Shown here in pieces: positions 45,279-54,748 of a DNA stretch of 64,000 nucleotides (the first letter of the stretch is position 1; each line of letters opens with the position of its first letter). Under the pieces are notes generated by a model, which made no database searches, was not told the DNA's origin, and saw only the letters and a list, made by a program, of their open reading frames with translations. The stretch comes from an uncultured Prevotellaceae bacterium (GTDB lineage: Bacteria; Bacteroidota; Bacteroidia; Bacteroidales; Bacteroidaceae). The translations under genes were made by a program, and so were the position numbers. Where the stretch lies: NCBI GenBank assembly GCA_900318685.1, contig ONLL01000015.1, forward strand, positions 1 to 64,000, written 5' to 3'.

Positions 45279-47942
45279 ATGAAGAAGACCTTCATCACAA
45301 TCGCCCTCACAATTCTTTGCGCACCCGCTCTGGCGCAGACCTGGCCCACACCTACAACCGAGGCCAAGGCTGGTGTGCGCTGGTGGTGGCTGGGCTCCGC
45401 CGTTGACAAGGAAAACCTGAAGTGGAACCTGCATGAGTATGCCAAGCATGGCATTGGAGCTGTGGAGATCACGCCCATCTACGGTGTGCAGGGCAACGAT
45501 GCGAACAACATCCCTTATCTGAGCGACCAGTGGCTCAGCATGCTACGCTATACACAGGAGCAATGCCGTTATAATGACATCGAGCTTGATATGGCTACAG
45601 GCACAGGCTGGCCTTTCGGAGGACCTTGGGTGCCGCTGGAAGAGAGCGCTTGTAAGGCTCTCTTCGTGGAGAAGACCATCGACAGCGACGGTGTCTGGTC
45701 TACTGTGAATGGCAACAAGGGATTGCAGGCCGACCAGGCTAATGTCATCGACCTCTCGCCTTCTGAGAGGGATGCCAAGAACGCCTTCCTCCACAAGGTG
45801 ATGCTCTACACAGCCGACGGCAATGCCATCGACGTGACCGGCAGCGTCAAGGACGGCAAACTGACTTTAGATAAAACTCAACTCTCAACTCTCAAACCTC
45901 AAACCTGTAAAGTCATCGCCCTTTATATAAAGTATGGTGTGATGAAGGTGAAGCGTGCCGCCCCTGGTGGCGAGGGTCTGGTCATCGATCACTTCGACAA
46001 GAAAGCTGTGGCCAATTACCTGCGTTATATCGAGCGGGCTTTTGAGCGCACGCATACCCCTTATCCCCACACCTTTTTCAACGACTCCTATGAGGTGAGC
46101 GATGCCACGTGGACACCCACACTGCTCGAAGAGTTTGAGAAGCGGCGCGGCTATAAGCTCGAAGAGCACTTCCCCGAGCTGTTGGGAGCCCGCACAAATA
46201 CTGCTGGCGGTGCATCTGTCCTTTCCGACTATCGCGAGACGCTTGGCGACCTGCTACTGGAGAACTTCACTGAGCAGTGGACAGCCTGGGCACACAAGCA
46301 CGGGGCTATCACCCGCAACCAGGCTCATGGTTCGCCTGCCAACCTCATCGACTGCTATGCTGCTGTCGACATCCCCGAGATTGAAGGTTTCGGACTGAGC
46401 GAACTCGGCATCAAGGGCCTTCGCACTGATCCAGGCAAGACCCGCAAGAACGACAGCGACTACTCGATGTTCAAGTATGCCCCGTCGGCAGCACATGTCT
46501 GCGGCAAGCCTTACACCTCCAGCGAGACCTTCACCTGGCTGACCGAGCATTTCCGCACTTCGCTCTCACAGCTCAAGCCCGACCTCGACCTGATGTTCTG
46601 TGCCGGTGTTAACCACATGTTCTTCCACGGCGCCTGCTACAGTCCGAAGGATGACGAGTGGCCAGGATGGAAGTTCTATGCCTCTATCGATATGAGCCCC
46701 ACGAACAGCATCTGGCGCGATGCTCCTTTCTTCATGCAGTATGTAGAGCGCTGCCAGAGCTTCCTGCAGTGGGGACAACCCGACAACGACTTCCTCGTGC
46801 TGGTGCCTGTGCGTGATGCCTGGAAGAAGAATCCCAACCGTCTTCTCATGCAGTTTTCCATCCATGCCATGGGTCAGCTCATGCCCGAGTTCCGACAGGC
46901 CATTCTCGACATCGACCGTGCCGGATTCGACTGCGACTATATCTCTGAGCGCCTGCTGATGCAGACCCGTTGCAAGGACGGAAAGCTCGTCACCCAGGGC
47001 GGTACCGTCTATCGCGGACTCATCATCCCCGGCAGCGGCGAGATGCCTGAGGCAGTGAAGCAGCATATTGCCGAATTGAAGGCCCAGGGCGCTCATGTGA
47101 TGTATGGTGTTGACGCTGCTGAGATGGCACATGCTGCCAAGCCCGAGGCCATGAAGACTAGGCTGGGGCTGAAAGCTATCCGTCGCAGCAATGCCAATGG
47201 CTATCACTACTTCATAGCCAACCTGACCCCCAACGACATCCACGAGGTAGTTCAGCTGGCCGTACCTTTCAAGGCAGCCAAGTGGTTCAACCCGCTGAAC
47301 GGCGATATCTGCGACGCTTGTTTCGACGGCAATGGCATCGATATCTCGCTGCGCAGTGGTGAGTCGATGATTCTTCAGACCTTTGCCGAGGGACAAGGCG
47401 GCAGTCAGGTCTCGAAGAGCGAACCGGTGAAATGGAATGATATTATCCTTGAAGGCCCCTGGACGCTCACATTCGTGGATGAGGCACCTAAAGTCGGTAA
47501 GACATTCCAGCTCAACCACCTGCAGACATGGGAGAAGCTCGACGACGACAACGTGAAAGTGACCATGGGCACAGGCGTCTATACCCTGAAGTTCAAGATG
47601 TCGAAGCGCGAAGACCCCACGGGGCCATGGATGATTGACCTTGGCGATGTGCGCGAGTCGGCTCGTGTCTATATCAATGGCCAGTTCATAGGCTGTGCCT
47701 GGAGCGTGCCGTTTATCCTCGACACGAAGGGTGCGCTGCAAGTGGGCGACAACGAAGTGCGTATCGAGGTGACCAACCTGCCTGCCAACCGTATCGCCGA
47801 CCTCGACCGCCGGGGTGTGAAATGGCGCAAGATGGAAGAGATCAATGTTGTCGACATCAACTATCGCAACACACGCTACGACCAGTGGGACCTCATGCCC
47901 AGTGGCCTGAATTCAGAAGTTAAACTCATCAGAACGAAATAA
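45279..47942 (+). CDS. Secreted glycoside hydrolase family 106 alpha-L-rhamnosidase
   Basis: The 887-residue protein has a signal peptide (MKKTFITIALTILCAPALAQ) and starts with the GH106 hallmark AGVRWWWLGSAVDKENLKW, then GIGAVEITPIYGV and DMATGTGWPFGGPW; a middle domain contains FFNDSYEVSDATW and ITRNQAHGSPANLIDCYA, and the C-terminus is a beta-sandwich (WMIDLGDVRESARVYINGQ). The family removes rhamnose from pectic rhamnogalacturonan. It works with the acetylesterase upstream. No SusC/SusD or sensor gene is adjacent, so uptake of products must use other loci. Confidence 0.93.
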   Translation: MKKTFITIALTILCAPALAQTWPTPTTEAKAGVRWWWLGSAVDKENLKWNLHEYAKHGIGAVEITPIYGVQGNDANNIPYLSDQWLSMLRYTQEQCRYNDIELDMATGTGWPFGGPWVPLEESACKALFVEKTIDSDGVWSTVNGNKGLQADQANVIDLSPSERDAKNAFLHKVMLYTADGNAIDVTGSVKDGKLTLDKTQLSTLKPQTCKVIALYIKYGVMKVKRAAPGGEGLVIDHFDKKAVANYLRYIERAFERTHTPYPHTFFNDSYEVSDATWTPTLLEEFEKRRGYKLEEHFPELLGARTNTAGGASVLSDYRETLGDLLLENFTEQWTAWAHKHGAITRNQAHGSPANLIDCYAAVDIPEIEGFGLSELGIKGLRTDPGKTRKNDSDYSMFKYAPSAAHVCGKPYTSSETFTWLTEHFRTSLSQLKPDLDLMFCAGVNHMFFHGACYSPKDDEWPGWKFYASIDMSPTNSIWRDAPFFMQYVERCQSFLQWGQPDNDFLVLVPVRDAWKKNPNRLLMQFSIHAMGQLMPEFRQAILDIDRAGFDCDYISERLLMQTRCKDGKLVTQGGTVYRGLIIPGSGEMPEAVKQHIAELKAQGAHVMYGVDAAEMAHAAKPEAMKTRLGLKAIRRSNANGYHYFIANLTPNDIHEVVQLAVPFKAAKWFNPLNGDICDACFDGNGIDISLRSGESMILQTFAEGQGGSQVSKSEPVKWNDIILEGPWTLTFVDEAPKVGKTFQLNHLQTWEKLDDDNVKVTMGTGVYTLKFKMSKREDPTGPWMIDLGDVRESARVYINGQFIGCAWSVPFILDTKGALQVGDNEVRIEVTNLPANRIADLDRRGVKWRKMEEINVVDINYRNTRYDQWDLMPSGLNSEVKLIRTK

Positions 47943-47947
47943 TCTAA

Positions 47948-48124
47948 ATGTCAGAACACCATCACCATCACAGCCATCACAAGATGGACGGTGCCAGCCG
48001 TTTCAAGTATAAGAGTCTCTCGTCGCTGCGGCGTCGCAAGCTCTTGGCCAAATGGCTTTTCCGCATACTGATACTCATTGGTATCGCCTTGGCAGTCTTC
48101 GTCGCCGTCATCTACATCCTGTGA
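47948..48124 (+). CDS. Small single-span membrane protein with natural poly-histidine N-terminus
   Basis: A 58-residue reading frame starts 5 bp after the GH106 stop codon. It begins MSEHHHHHSHHKMDGASRF, continues with a basic stretch (YKSLSSLRRRKLLAKWLFR) and ends in one hydrophobic helix (ILILIGIALAVFVAVIYIL). The basic side before the helix predicts a cytoplasmic N-terminus. Close spacing to GH106, coherent charge/hydrophobic layout and a stop 5 bp from the convergent amidase gene all support a real gene. I recall similar His-rich small proteins in other Bacteroidales but cannot confirm this. The histidines could bind Ni, Zn or Cu; function unknown. Confidence 0.7.
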   Translation: MSEHHHHHSHHKMDGASRFKYKSLSSLRRRKLLAKWLFRILILIGIALAVFVAVIYIL

Positions 48125-48129
48125 TGGCA

Positions 48130-48894
48130 TCACGGCTCGTCCCTGTCGTCCAGCACCCTGAAGTGCTGGCGCTGGGATTCTAGCTTGCCCAAGTCAAGCA
48201 CCACGTCCAGTGTTTGCTCCTCGTTGTTGCAGACACTGAGGGCATGGCCGATAGGGCCTGCTACCACCGATCCTCCGCCATATTCACAGACGGGGTCGCT
48301 GCCTACGCGGTTGACTGCCACTACATAGCATTGGTTCTCAATGGCTCGGGCGCGTGTCAGGATGTCCCATGCCGGCTGACGCTTGGCTGGCCAGTTGGCC
48401 ACATACACGATGGCATCGTAGGTTCCTGCACGACCATACCGTGAAAAAACCGGGAAACGCAGGTCGTAGCATGTCTGCAGCAGCAGCCTTGCGCCTTTCC
48501 ACGTGACTACCACGGGATCTGTGCCTCGCTGGTAGTGCTGGTCCTCATGACCGTGTGCAAAGAGGTGGCGCTTGTCGTAGTACTGAGGCACGTCCTCGCC
48601 GGGTGTGACGAAGTAATGGCGGTTTCTGTACGAGCCGTCATCCACCCTCACGGCCAGGCTGCCGCTGATGGCACACTGTCGTTGACGTGCAGTGTCCTTC
48701 ATCCATTGTAGGGCTATGGACTGCCGTTCCTCCTCAGCGATACCTTCAGGTGCCACGACGAAGCCCGTGGCCCACATCTCAGGCAGCACATAGAGGTCTG
48801 CCCCCGGCGATAGCCTTATCAGCGCCTCTGCCTTTGCAACGTTCGCCTCTGGCTGTGCCCAGGCGATGTCCATCTGTAGTAGTGTCACTTTCAT
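48130..48894 (-). CDS. Nitrilase-family amidohydrolase (YafV/omega-amidase-like)
   Basis: The 254-residue protein shows the Glu-Lys-Cys triad of the carbon-nitrogen hydrolases: Glu in YVLPEMWATGF, Lys in YYDKRHLFAHG and Cys in LLLQTCYDLRFPVFSRY. It resembles omega-amidase YafV, which removes the side-product amide of glutamine transamination (2-oxoglutaramate). The start overlaps the trmN6 stop by four bases, so the two are translated together. Confidence 0.88.
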   Translation of the reverse strand: MKVTLLQMDIAWAQPEANVAKAEALIRLSPGADLYVLPEMWATGFVVAPEGIAEEERQSIALQWMKDTARQRQCAISGSLAVRVDDGSYRNRHYFVTPGEDVPQYYDKRHLFAHGHEDQHYQRGTDPVVVTWKGARLLLQTCYDLRFPVFSRYGRAGTYDAIVYVANWPAKRQPAWDILTRARAIENQCYVVAVNRVGSDPVCEYGGGSVVAGPIGHALSVCNNEEQTLDVVLDLGKLESQRQHFRVLDDRDEP

Positions 48895-49562
48895 AAATAG
48901 AAGTCTTTGGTCATTTCATGGCATTGCTCGCTGCCCAGCAACAGCTCTTCGCGCTCCAGTGTCGAAGGGTGTTTGCGGAAGGCCAGCAGGCATCGCTTGG
49001 GCGCTTTCCTCGCCGAAGTTCTCACTGTCCATTCCCTGCATTTGAAGAATCCTGCCAGTGCCGCCTCACCTTCCAGCGTGCCCTTGCAGTCCATGGGCAT
49101 CACCACCGACAGCTCGCCGTCATCGTCAAGCAGCAGCCGACAGCGTTCCATCAATAGCCGGCAGGGTAGGGTGTCGTCGTGTCGGGCCAGGCTCCGCTGG
49201 TCGTCAGGGCTGTGCAGCGAGGAGGAGAAATAGGGTGGGTTGCTCACGATGGAATCGAACGTTCCTTCCATATCCTTCACGTCCTTCAGCAGGATGTCCA
49301 CCCGCCGGCTGAAGGGCGATGCGACAACGTTCTCCCGGGCCTGAGCCACTGCGTCAGCATCGATGTCGATGCCCACGACTTCGGCCTGCGTGAAGCGTTG
49401 AGCCATCATCAGGGCGATGAGTCCTGTGCCTGTGCCGATGTCGAGTATGCGCTTGCCGCCCTGTGCCCAGGCTCCCAGCAGCGTCCCGTCCGTGCCCACC
49501 TTCATCCCGCAGCGTTCCTGCCGGATGGTGAACTGCCTGAACTGGAAATAGTCGTTTGCCAT
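48891..49562 (-). CDS. trmN6: tRNA1(Val) adenine-37 N6-methyltransferase
   Basis: The 223-residue protein (start at 49562; the frame's upstream ATG at 49634 lies beyond the promoter) has an S-adenosylmethionine fold: RILDIGTGTGLIALMMAQR, VVGIDIDADAVAQA, and the adenine methyltransferase motif IVSNPPYFSSSL. The N-terminus MANDYFQFRQFTIRQ and GMKVGTDGTLLGAW are characteristic of TrmN6/YfiC, which methylates A37 of tRNA-Val. The gene is first in a pair with the amidase. Its start codon is only 7 bp past the -7 box. Confidence 0.9.
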   Translation of the reverse strand: MANDYFQFRQFTIRQERCGMKVGTDGTLLGAWAQGGKRILDIGTGTGLIALMMAQRFTQAEVVGIDIDADAVAQARENVVASPFSRRVDILLKDVKDMEGTFDSIVSNPPYFSSSLHSPDDQRSLARHDDTLPCRLLMERCRLLLDDDGELSVVMPMDCKGTLEGEAALAGFFKCREWTVRTSARKAPKRCLLAFRKHPSTLEREELLLGSEQCHEMTKDFYL

Positions 49563-49569
49563 GTCGCTG

Positions 49570-49600
49570 CAAAGGTAGTACAAACTGGGCGAAATACAAA
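49570..49600 (-). promoter_or_regulatory. Promoter of trmN6
   Basis: On the minus strand TTTG (49597-49600) and TACCTTTG (49570-49577) are spaced by exactly 19 bp, a near-ideal promoter. The start codon is only 7 bp beyond the -7 box, implying a nearly leaderless message. Confidence 0.75.
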
Positions 49601-49694
49601 ATAAAACCGGATTAATTTTCATGCGGGCGGTCAAGGAAATACTAATTATTCGTAATTCTTGCCGCTTTCATGCTTAGTTATAGAGAAAATTTAG

Positions 49695-49702
49695 TACTTT
49701 TG
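49695..49702 (+). promoter_or_regulatory. -7 box (TACTTTTG) of the lon operon
   Basis: TACTTTTG lies 47 bp upstream of the lon start; no clear -33 TTG at the ideal spacing. An upstream in-frame ATG at 49711 would begin at the transcription start and is not used. Confidence 0.55.
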
Positions 49703-49749
49703 CAAGCTAATTGCGAATTTTAAGGATATATATACGAAGAAAAGAAATT

Positions 49750-52212
49750 ATGAGTGACAATCAAAGATTCTCGATGATAGCCGACATAGAAGGCGATTTC
49801 ATGAAACTGCAAGATATAGATACCCCCTCCGAAGTGCCCATACTGCCGCTCAGGAACCTGGTGCTGTTCCCTGGTGTGGTATCGCCCATCCTTATTGGCC
49901 GCGAGTCGAGCACCCGCCTGATACGTAAGGCCGAACGCACAGGAAGCATCATCGGTGTCGTCAGCCAGAAGGATGGCGACGTCGAAAATCCTGGTTTCAA
50001 AGATCTTTATCAGTATGGTGTCTTCGCCAAGGTGGTGAAGCAGCTCACCCTGCCTAACGGCACCATCACCACTATCGTGCAAGGCCTTGGTCGCATGCAC
50101 CTGCTCGACATCATCGGCGAGACGCCTTACCTCACGGGTAGGGTAGAGCCTGCATCCGAAATCATGCCCGAGAAGCGCGACAAGGAGTGGAAGACGGCCA
50201 TGGACGATCTCCGTCAGATGGTCGAGGAGTTCGTCAACCTGACCGACGAGTTGCCTGACGAGGCCAATTTTGCCGTGCGTAATATCAGCAACGATGTCAT
50301 GGCACTCAATTTCGTGTGCTCGAACCTTCCTTTCCCCATTGTCGAGAAGATGAAACTGCTGTCTGTCGACACCATGAAGGAACGCCTCTTCGGAGCGATG
50401 AGGGCCCTTAACCGCGAGATCAACCTGCAGAACCTGAAGGCCAACATTCGCAACAAGACCCGTGAGGACCTCGACGAGCAGCAGCGCAACTACTTCCTCC
50501 AGCAGCAGATCAAGAACCTGCAGGCCGAAATGGGCAACAATACATCGCCCGAGAAGAAGGCGCTGATGGAGAAAGCTAAGAACAAGCGCTGGACGGAGGA
50601 GGTGGCCGGCATCTTCCAGAAGGAGGTGGAGAAGCTCGACAGCCTCCAGCCGCAGTCGCCCGACTTCAACGTGCAGCTGAGCTATCTCAACACGTTCGTC
50701 TCGCTGCCCTGGGGCGAATATACTAAGGATGACCTCAACCTGCAGCGCGCCCAGCGCATCCTCGACCACGACCACTATGGCATGGAGAAGGTGAAGGAGC
50801 GCATCCTCGAGTATATGGCCGTCCTCGCCCTCCGTGGCGACCTCAAGAGCCCCATCCTCTGCCTCTACGGACCTCCGGGTGTGGGCAAGACCTCGCTGGG
50901 CAAGTCCATCGCCTCGGCCATGAAGCGCAAGTACGTGCGCATCTCCCTGGGCGGACTCCACGACGAGGCTGAGATACGCGGTCACCGCCGCACCTACGTC
51001 GGAGCCATGCCCGGACGCATCATCAAGAGCATCCAGAAGGCCGGCTCAAGCAACCCCGTGTTCATCCTCGACGAGATCGACAAGGTGACTCAGGCCAACA
51101 TCAACGGCGACCCTGCCTCCGCCCTCCTCGAGGTGCTCGACCCTGAACAGAACACCGCCTTCCACGACAACTATCTCGATGTGGACTACGACCTGTCGAA
51201 GGTGCTGTTCATCGCCACGGCCAACAACCTCAGCACCATCCCCCGTCCGCTGCTCGACCGCATGGAGGTGATTGAGGTCAGCGGCTATATCACCGAGGAG
51301 AAGCTCGAGATAGCCAAGCGCCATCTCATCCCCCGTGAGCTCGACAATACCGGACTGAAGACCCTCAAGGACAAGCCCAAGTTCAACAAGGCCGCCATCG
51401 AGAAGATCATCGAGCAGTACACCCGTGAGAGCGGTGTGCGCCAGCTCGAGAAGCAGATCAACAAGGCCATGCGCAAGCTGGCCTACAACATGGCCATGAA
51501 GGCCGACTTCAAGGCTGAGGTCGACACCAAGATCACCCCCGACTCGCTCGAGGACCTGCTTGGCAAGCCGCCCTTCTATCGCGACATTTATCAGGGCAAC
51601 GACTATGCCGGCGTCGTCACCGGACTGGCATGGACCAGCGTCGGCGGCGAGATCCTGTTCATCGAGACCTCCCTGTCGAAGGGCAAGGGCTCGAAGCTCA
51701 CGCTCACCGGCAATCTGGGCGACGTCATGAAGGAGAGCGCCGTTCTCGCCCTCGAGTATGTCAAGGCCCATGCCGAGACCCTGTCCATCGACTATCGCAT
51801 CTTCGACAACTGGAACATCCATATCCACGTGCCCGAGGGTGCCACGCCCAAGGACGGTCCGTCGGCAGGCATCACCATAGCCACATCCATCGCCTCGGCA
51901 CTCACTCAGTGCAAGGTGCGCAAGAATACGGCTATGACCGGCGAGATCACCCTTCGCGGCAAGGTGCTCCCCGTGGGAGGCATCAAGGAGAAGATCCTCG
52001 CCGCCAAGCGTGCTGGCATCACCGACATCGTGCTCTGCAAGGAGAACAGGAAGGACATCGAGGAGATTCCCGAGATCTACCTCAGCGGCGTCTCTTTCCA
52101 TTATGTCGAGGACATCCAGGAGGTGTGGGCCTATGCCCTGACGAAGGAGAAGGTCCGTCATCCCCTTGACTTCACCATTGAGGACAGCACCAAGAGTAAC
52201 AGCGAAGCATAA
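49750..52212 (+). CDS. lon: ATP-dependent Lon protease
   Basis: The 820-residue cytoplasmic protease removes misfolded and regulatory proteins. It has an N-terminal substrate-binding LAN domain (about 30-235, [20 protein letters not shown]), a coiled-coil ([13 protein letters not shown]), an AAA domain with Walker [10 protein letters not shown] near residue 375 and Walker [10 protein letters not shown], and the C-terminal Ser/Lys protease with the nucleophile in KDGPSAGIT (Ser705) and the Lys in [15 protein letters not shown] about 43 residues later. Full length. It is the first gene of a group with tgt and an LptF/G gene. Confidence 0.97.
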   Translation: MSDNQRFSMIADIEGDFMKLQDIDTPSEVPILPLRNLVLFPGVVSPILIGRESSTRLIRKAERTGSIIGVVSQKDGDVENPGFKDLYQYGVFAKVVKQLTLPNGTITTIVQGLGRMHLLDIIGETPYLTGRVEPASEIMPEKRDKEWKTAMDDLRQMVEEFVNLTDELPDEANFAVRNISNDVMALNFVCSNLPFPIVEKMKLLSVDTMKERLFGAMRALNREINLQNLKANIRNKTREDLDEQQRNYFLQQQIKNLQAEMGNNTSPEKKALMEKAKNKRWTEEVAGIFQKEVEKLDSLQPQSPDFNVQLSYLNTFVSLPWGEYTKDDLNLQRAQRILDHDHYGMEKVKERILEYMAVLALRGDLKSPILCLYGPPGVGKTSLGKSIASAMKRKYVRISLGGLHDEAEIRGHRRTYVGAMPGRIIKSIQKAGSSNPVFILDEIDKVTQANINGDPASALLEVLDPEQNTAFHDNYLDVDYDLSKVLFIATANNLSTIPRPLLDRMEVIEVSGYITEEKLEIAKRHLIPRELDNTGLKTLKDKPKFNKAAIEKIIEQYTRESGVRQLEKQINKAMRKLAYNMAMKADFKAEVDTKITPDSLEDLLGKPPFYRDIYQGNDYAGVVTGLAWTSVGGEILFIETSLSKGKGSKLTLTGNLGDVMKESAVLALEYVKAHAETLSIDYRIFDNWNIHIHVPEGATPKDGPSAGITIATSIASALTQCKVRKNTAMTGEITLRGKVLPVGGIKEKILAAKRAGITDIVLCKENRKDIEEIPEIYLSGVSFHYVEDIQEVWAYALTKEKVRHPLDFTIEDSTKSNSEA

Positions 52213-52227
52213 CGAACCGTCAATGCA

Positions 52228-53409
52228 ATGAACGAGCAACCAACGCCCAATCAGCCTACAACAGCAGCCCCGTCCTGGCAGCTGCTCCACACCGACCCCT
52301 GCTCCGAGGCACGCGCCGGCGTGATGACCACCGACCACGGTCAGATCCTCACGCCCATCTTCATGCCTGTGGGCACCTGCGGATCGGTGAAGGGCGTCCA
52401 TTTCTCTGAGCTGCGCCAGCAGGTCGAGGCACAGATCATCCTCGGCAACACCTACCACCTCTACCTCCGCCCCGGTCTCGACACCCTGCGGAAGGCAGGC
52501 GGACTGCATCAGTTCAACACGTGGGACCGTCCCATCCTCACCGACTCGGGCGGCTTCCAGGTGTTCTCGCTGACGGGCATCCGCAAGCTGCGCGAGGAAG
52601 GGTGCGAGTTCCGCAGCCATATCGACGGCTCCAAGCATATCTTCACCCCCGAGAACGTCATGGATACCCAGCGCATCATCGGTGCCGACATCATGATGGC
52701 CCTCGACGAGTGTCCCCCGGGCGAGAGCGACTATGAGTATGCCCGCAAGTCGCTGGGCCTCACCCAGCGCTGGCTCGACCGCTGCATAGCCCGTTTCAAC
52801 GCCACCGAGCCCCTCTACGGCCACCGCCAGATGCTCTTCCCCATCGTCCAGGGCTGCAAGTACAGGGATCTCCGCACCGATGCCGCCCTCCACATCGTCG
52901 ACCGCCTGCCTCTCCTGGGCAATTCGGGCATCGCCATCGGCGGCCTGGCTGTCGGCGAGCCTACCGAGGTGATGTACGAGATGATCGAGGTGGTCAATGC
53001 CATCCTGCCCAAGGACCGTCCGCGCTATCTCATGGGCGTCGGCACACCTCAGAACATCCTCGAGGCCATCGAGCGCGGCGTCGATATGTTCGACTGTGTC
53101 ATGCCCACCCGCAACGGCCGCAATGCCATGCTCTTCACTTATCACGGCACCATGAACATGCGCAACAAGAAGTGGGAGCAGGACTTCACGCCCATCGACC
53201 CCGACGGTTGCTACATCGACCGTCTCCACACCAAGGCCTACCTCCACCACCTGTTCAAGGCCCAGGAGCTGCTGGCCCTGCAGATAGCGTCCATCCATAA
53301 CCTCGCCTTCTACCTGCGGCTGGTGGGCGATGCACGCAAGCATATCATCAACGGCGACTTCACCCAGTGGAAGCGCACAGTCATCGACGACATGGGAAGG
53401 AGGATCTGA
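52228..53409 (+). CDS. tgt: Queuine/preQ1 tRNA-ribosyltransferase, zinc cysteines missing
   Basis: The 393-residue TIM-barrel enzyme swaps guanine-34 of GUN-anticodon tRNAs for a queuosine precursor. Catalytic parts are present: TDSGGFQVFSL (Asp base), GGLAVGEP, and VDMFDCVMPTRNGRNAM with the nucleophilic Asp. In most bacterial Tgt a CxCxxC plus His zinc site follows; here the segment reads DGCYIDRLHTKAYLHHL, so two of the three Cys ligands are Ile and Leu. The protein either folds without zinc or uses other ligands. It starts 15 bp after lon and ends 3 bp before the next gene. Confidence 0.93.
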   Translation: MNEQPTPNQPTTAAPSWQLLHTDPCSEARAGVMTTDHGQILTPIFMPVGTCGSVKGVHFSELRQQVEAQIILGNTYHLYLRPGLDTLRKAGGLHQFNTWDRPILTDSGGFQVFSLTGIRKLREEGCEFRSHIDGSKHIFTPENVMDTQRIIGADIMMALDECPPGESDYEYARKSLGLTQRWLDRCIARFNATEPLYGHRQMLFPIVQGCKYRDLRTDAALHIVDRLPLLGNSGIAIGGLAVGEPTEVMYEMIEVVNAILPKDRPRYLMGVGTPQNILEAIERGVDMFDCVMPTRNGRNAMLFTYHGTMNMRNKKWEQDFTPIDPDGCYIDRLHTKAYLHHLFKAQELLALQIASIHNLAFYLRLVGDARKHIINGDFTQWKRTVIDDMGRRI

Positions 53410-53412
53410 AGC

Positions 53413-54519
53413 ATGAAGCATTTCGTCAACCCACTCAAGCGGCTCGACCGCTACATCATCGTCAAGTTCATTGGCACCTATATCTTTGCCATCCTGCTCA
53501 TCATCTCGATCAGCATCGTCTTCGACTTCAACCAGAACATGGCGAAGTTTGCCAACAACCATGCACCCTGGCGTGCCATCATCGTCGACTACTACGCCAA
53601 CTTCATACCCTATTTCGCCAACCTCTTCTCGCCGCTCTTCGTCTTCATCGCCGTCATCTTCTTCACCTCCAAGCTGGCGGGCAACAGCGAGATCATCGCC
53701 ATGCTTGCCTCAGGCACCAGCTTCCGCCGTCTGCTCAGGCCCTATATGCTGTCGGCGGCACTCATTGCCGGCATCAACTACTACCTCGGCGCCTACGTCA
53801 TCCCCAACGGCAACATCGTGCGCCAGAACTTCGAGACGCAGTATAAGAACAAGAAGAAGAACACCTCCGCCTCCAACGTCCAGCTTCAGGTGGGCCCCGG
53901 CGTCATCGCCTATATCCAGCAGTACGACAACAACGCCAAGCGCGGCTACGGCTTTGCCCTCTATAAGTTCGACCAGAAGAAGCTTGTGAGCCACATGACC
54001 GCCAACGTCATCCAGTACGACACCATCTCCGACGAGCGCAACCACTGGAAGGCCATGAACTATAAGATACGCACACTGAAGGGTCTGCGCGAAAAGATTG
54101 AGACCGGATCCGAGATCGATACCCTCATCATGATGGAGCCTATGGATCTCGTCTACAGCAAGGGACAGCAGGAGCAGTTCACCTCGCCCGACCTCAAGCG
54201 CTACATCTCCAAGCAGCAGGAGCGCGGCTCCACCAATGTCGTACAGTACGAGGTGGAGTATCACAAGCGCATAGCCACCAGCTTCGCCTCGTTCATCCTC
54301 ACCATCATCGGAGCGTCGCTGTCGGCCCGCAAGCGCAAGGGAGGCATGGGACTGGCCCTTGGCATAGGCCTTGCGCTCTCCTTCACCTATATCCTGTTGC
54401 AGACCGTCTCAGCCACGTTTGCCACCCAGGCCAACCTTCCTCCCATGCTGGCAGCCTGGATTCCCAACATCCTCTACGTCTTCATCGCCTATTTCTGCTA
54501 CAGGCAGGCCCCTAACTGA
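53413..54519 (+). CDS. LptF/LptG-type lipopolysaccharide export permease
   Basis: The 368-residue inner-membrane protein has the YjgP/YjgQ layout: an amphipathic start (KRLDRYIIVKFIGTYIF), three helices in the first 120 residues (IFAILLIISISIVFDF, LFSPLFVFIAVIFFTSKL), a periplasmic jellyroll (about 125-265), and three helices at the C-terminus (ASFILTIIGASLSARKRKGG, LALGIGLALSFTYILLQ, WIPNILYVFIAYFCY). Together with its partner and LptB it pulls LPS out of the inner membrane. Whether it is LptF or LptG cannot be decided from this gene alone. It is the third gene of the lon operon. Confidence 0.92.
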   Translation: MKHFVNPLKRLDRYIIVKFIGTYIFAILLIISISIVFDFNQNMAKFANNHAPWRAIIVDYYANFIPYFANLFSPLFVFIAVIFFTSKLAGNSEIIAMLASGTSFRRLLRPYMLSAALIAGINYYLGAYVIPNGNIVRQNFETQYKNKKKNTSASNVQLQVGPGVIAYIQQYDNNAKRGYGFALYKFDQKKLVSHMTANVIQYDTISDERNHWKAMNYKIRTLKGLREKIETGSEIDTLIMMEPMDLVYSKGQQEQFTSPDLKRYISKQQERGSTNVVQYEVEYHKRIATSFASFILTIIGASLSARKRKGGMGLALGIGLALSFTYILLQTVSATFATQANLPPMLAAWIPNILYVFIAYFCYRQAPN

Positions 54520-54630
54520 TTCCCTGCCATACCGGCCGAGCTGGCGTTCGAGGATCATCGTAATCATAAAGTTGTTTTGGCTTATACATTTAGTCCTCAA
54601 AATTTGCATTATTATTGCATTATTACTTGG

Positions 54631-54675
54631 GCCAAAATGTGCATTTTTGTTCAAGAATGTGCCAAATTGTGCATT
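54631..54675. repeat. Two near-identical 15-bp direct repeats, 30 bp apart
   Basis: GCCAAAATGTGCATT at 54631-54645 and GCCAAATTGTGCATT at 54661-54675 differ at one position and are exactly 30 bp apart. They lie in an AT-rich stretch between the LptF/G gene and the tRNA fragment, near the edge of the inserted element. No gene is seen from 54520 to 55007. Confidence 0.5.
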
Positions 54676-54721
54676 GCCGACGATTTTTTAAATGTCTGAC
54701 AAAGAATGTTCTTGGGAATAT

Positions 54722-54744
54722 AAAAGGCTGGAAGCCAGCCTTTT
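54722..54744. terminator. Bidirectional terminator
   Basis: A perfect 10-bp stem AAAAGGCTGG / CCAGCCTTTT with a 3-nt loop is symmetric, with A and T runs on the two sides, so it can stop transcription from the lon operon and from the tRNA side alike. Confidence 0.85.
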
Positions 54745-54748
54745 GGAA

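Noticed and set aside
51046-53562. An 838-codon open frame on the minus strand
   Set aside because: It is antisense to lon and tgt, produced by the strong GAC/CTC codon bias of those genes.
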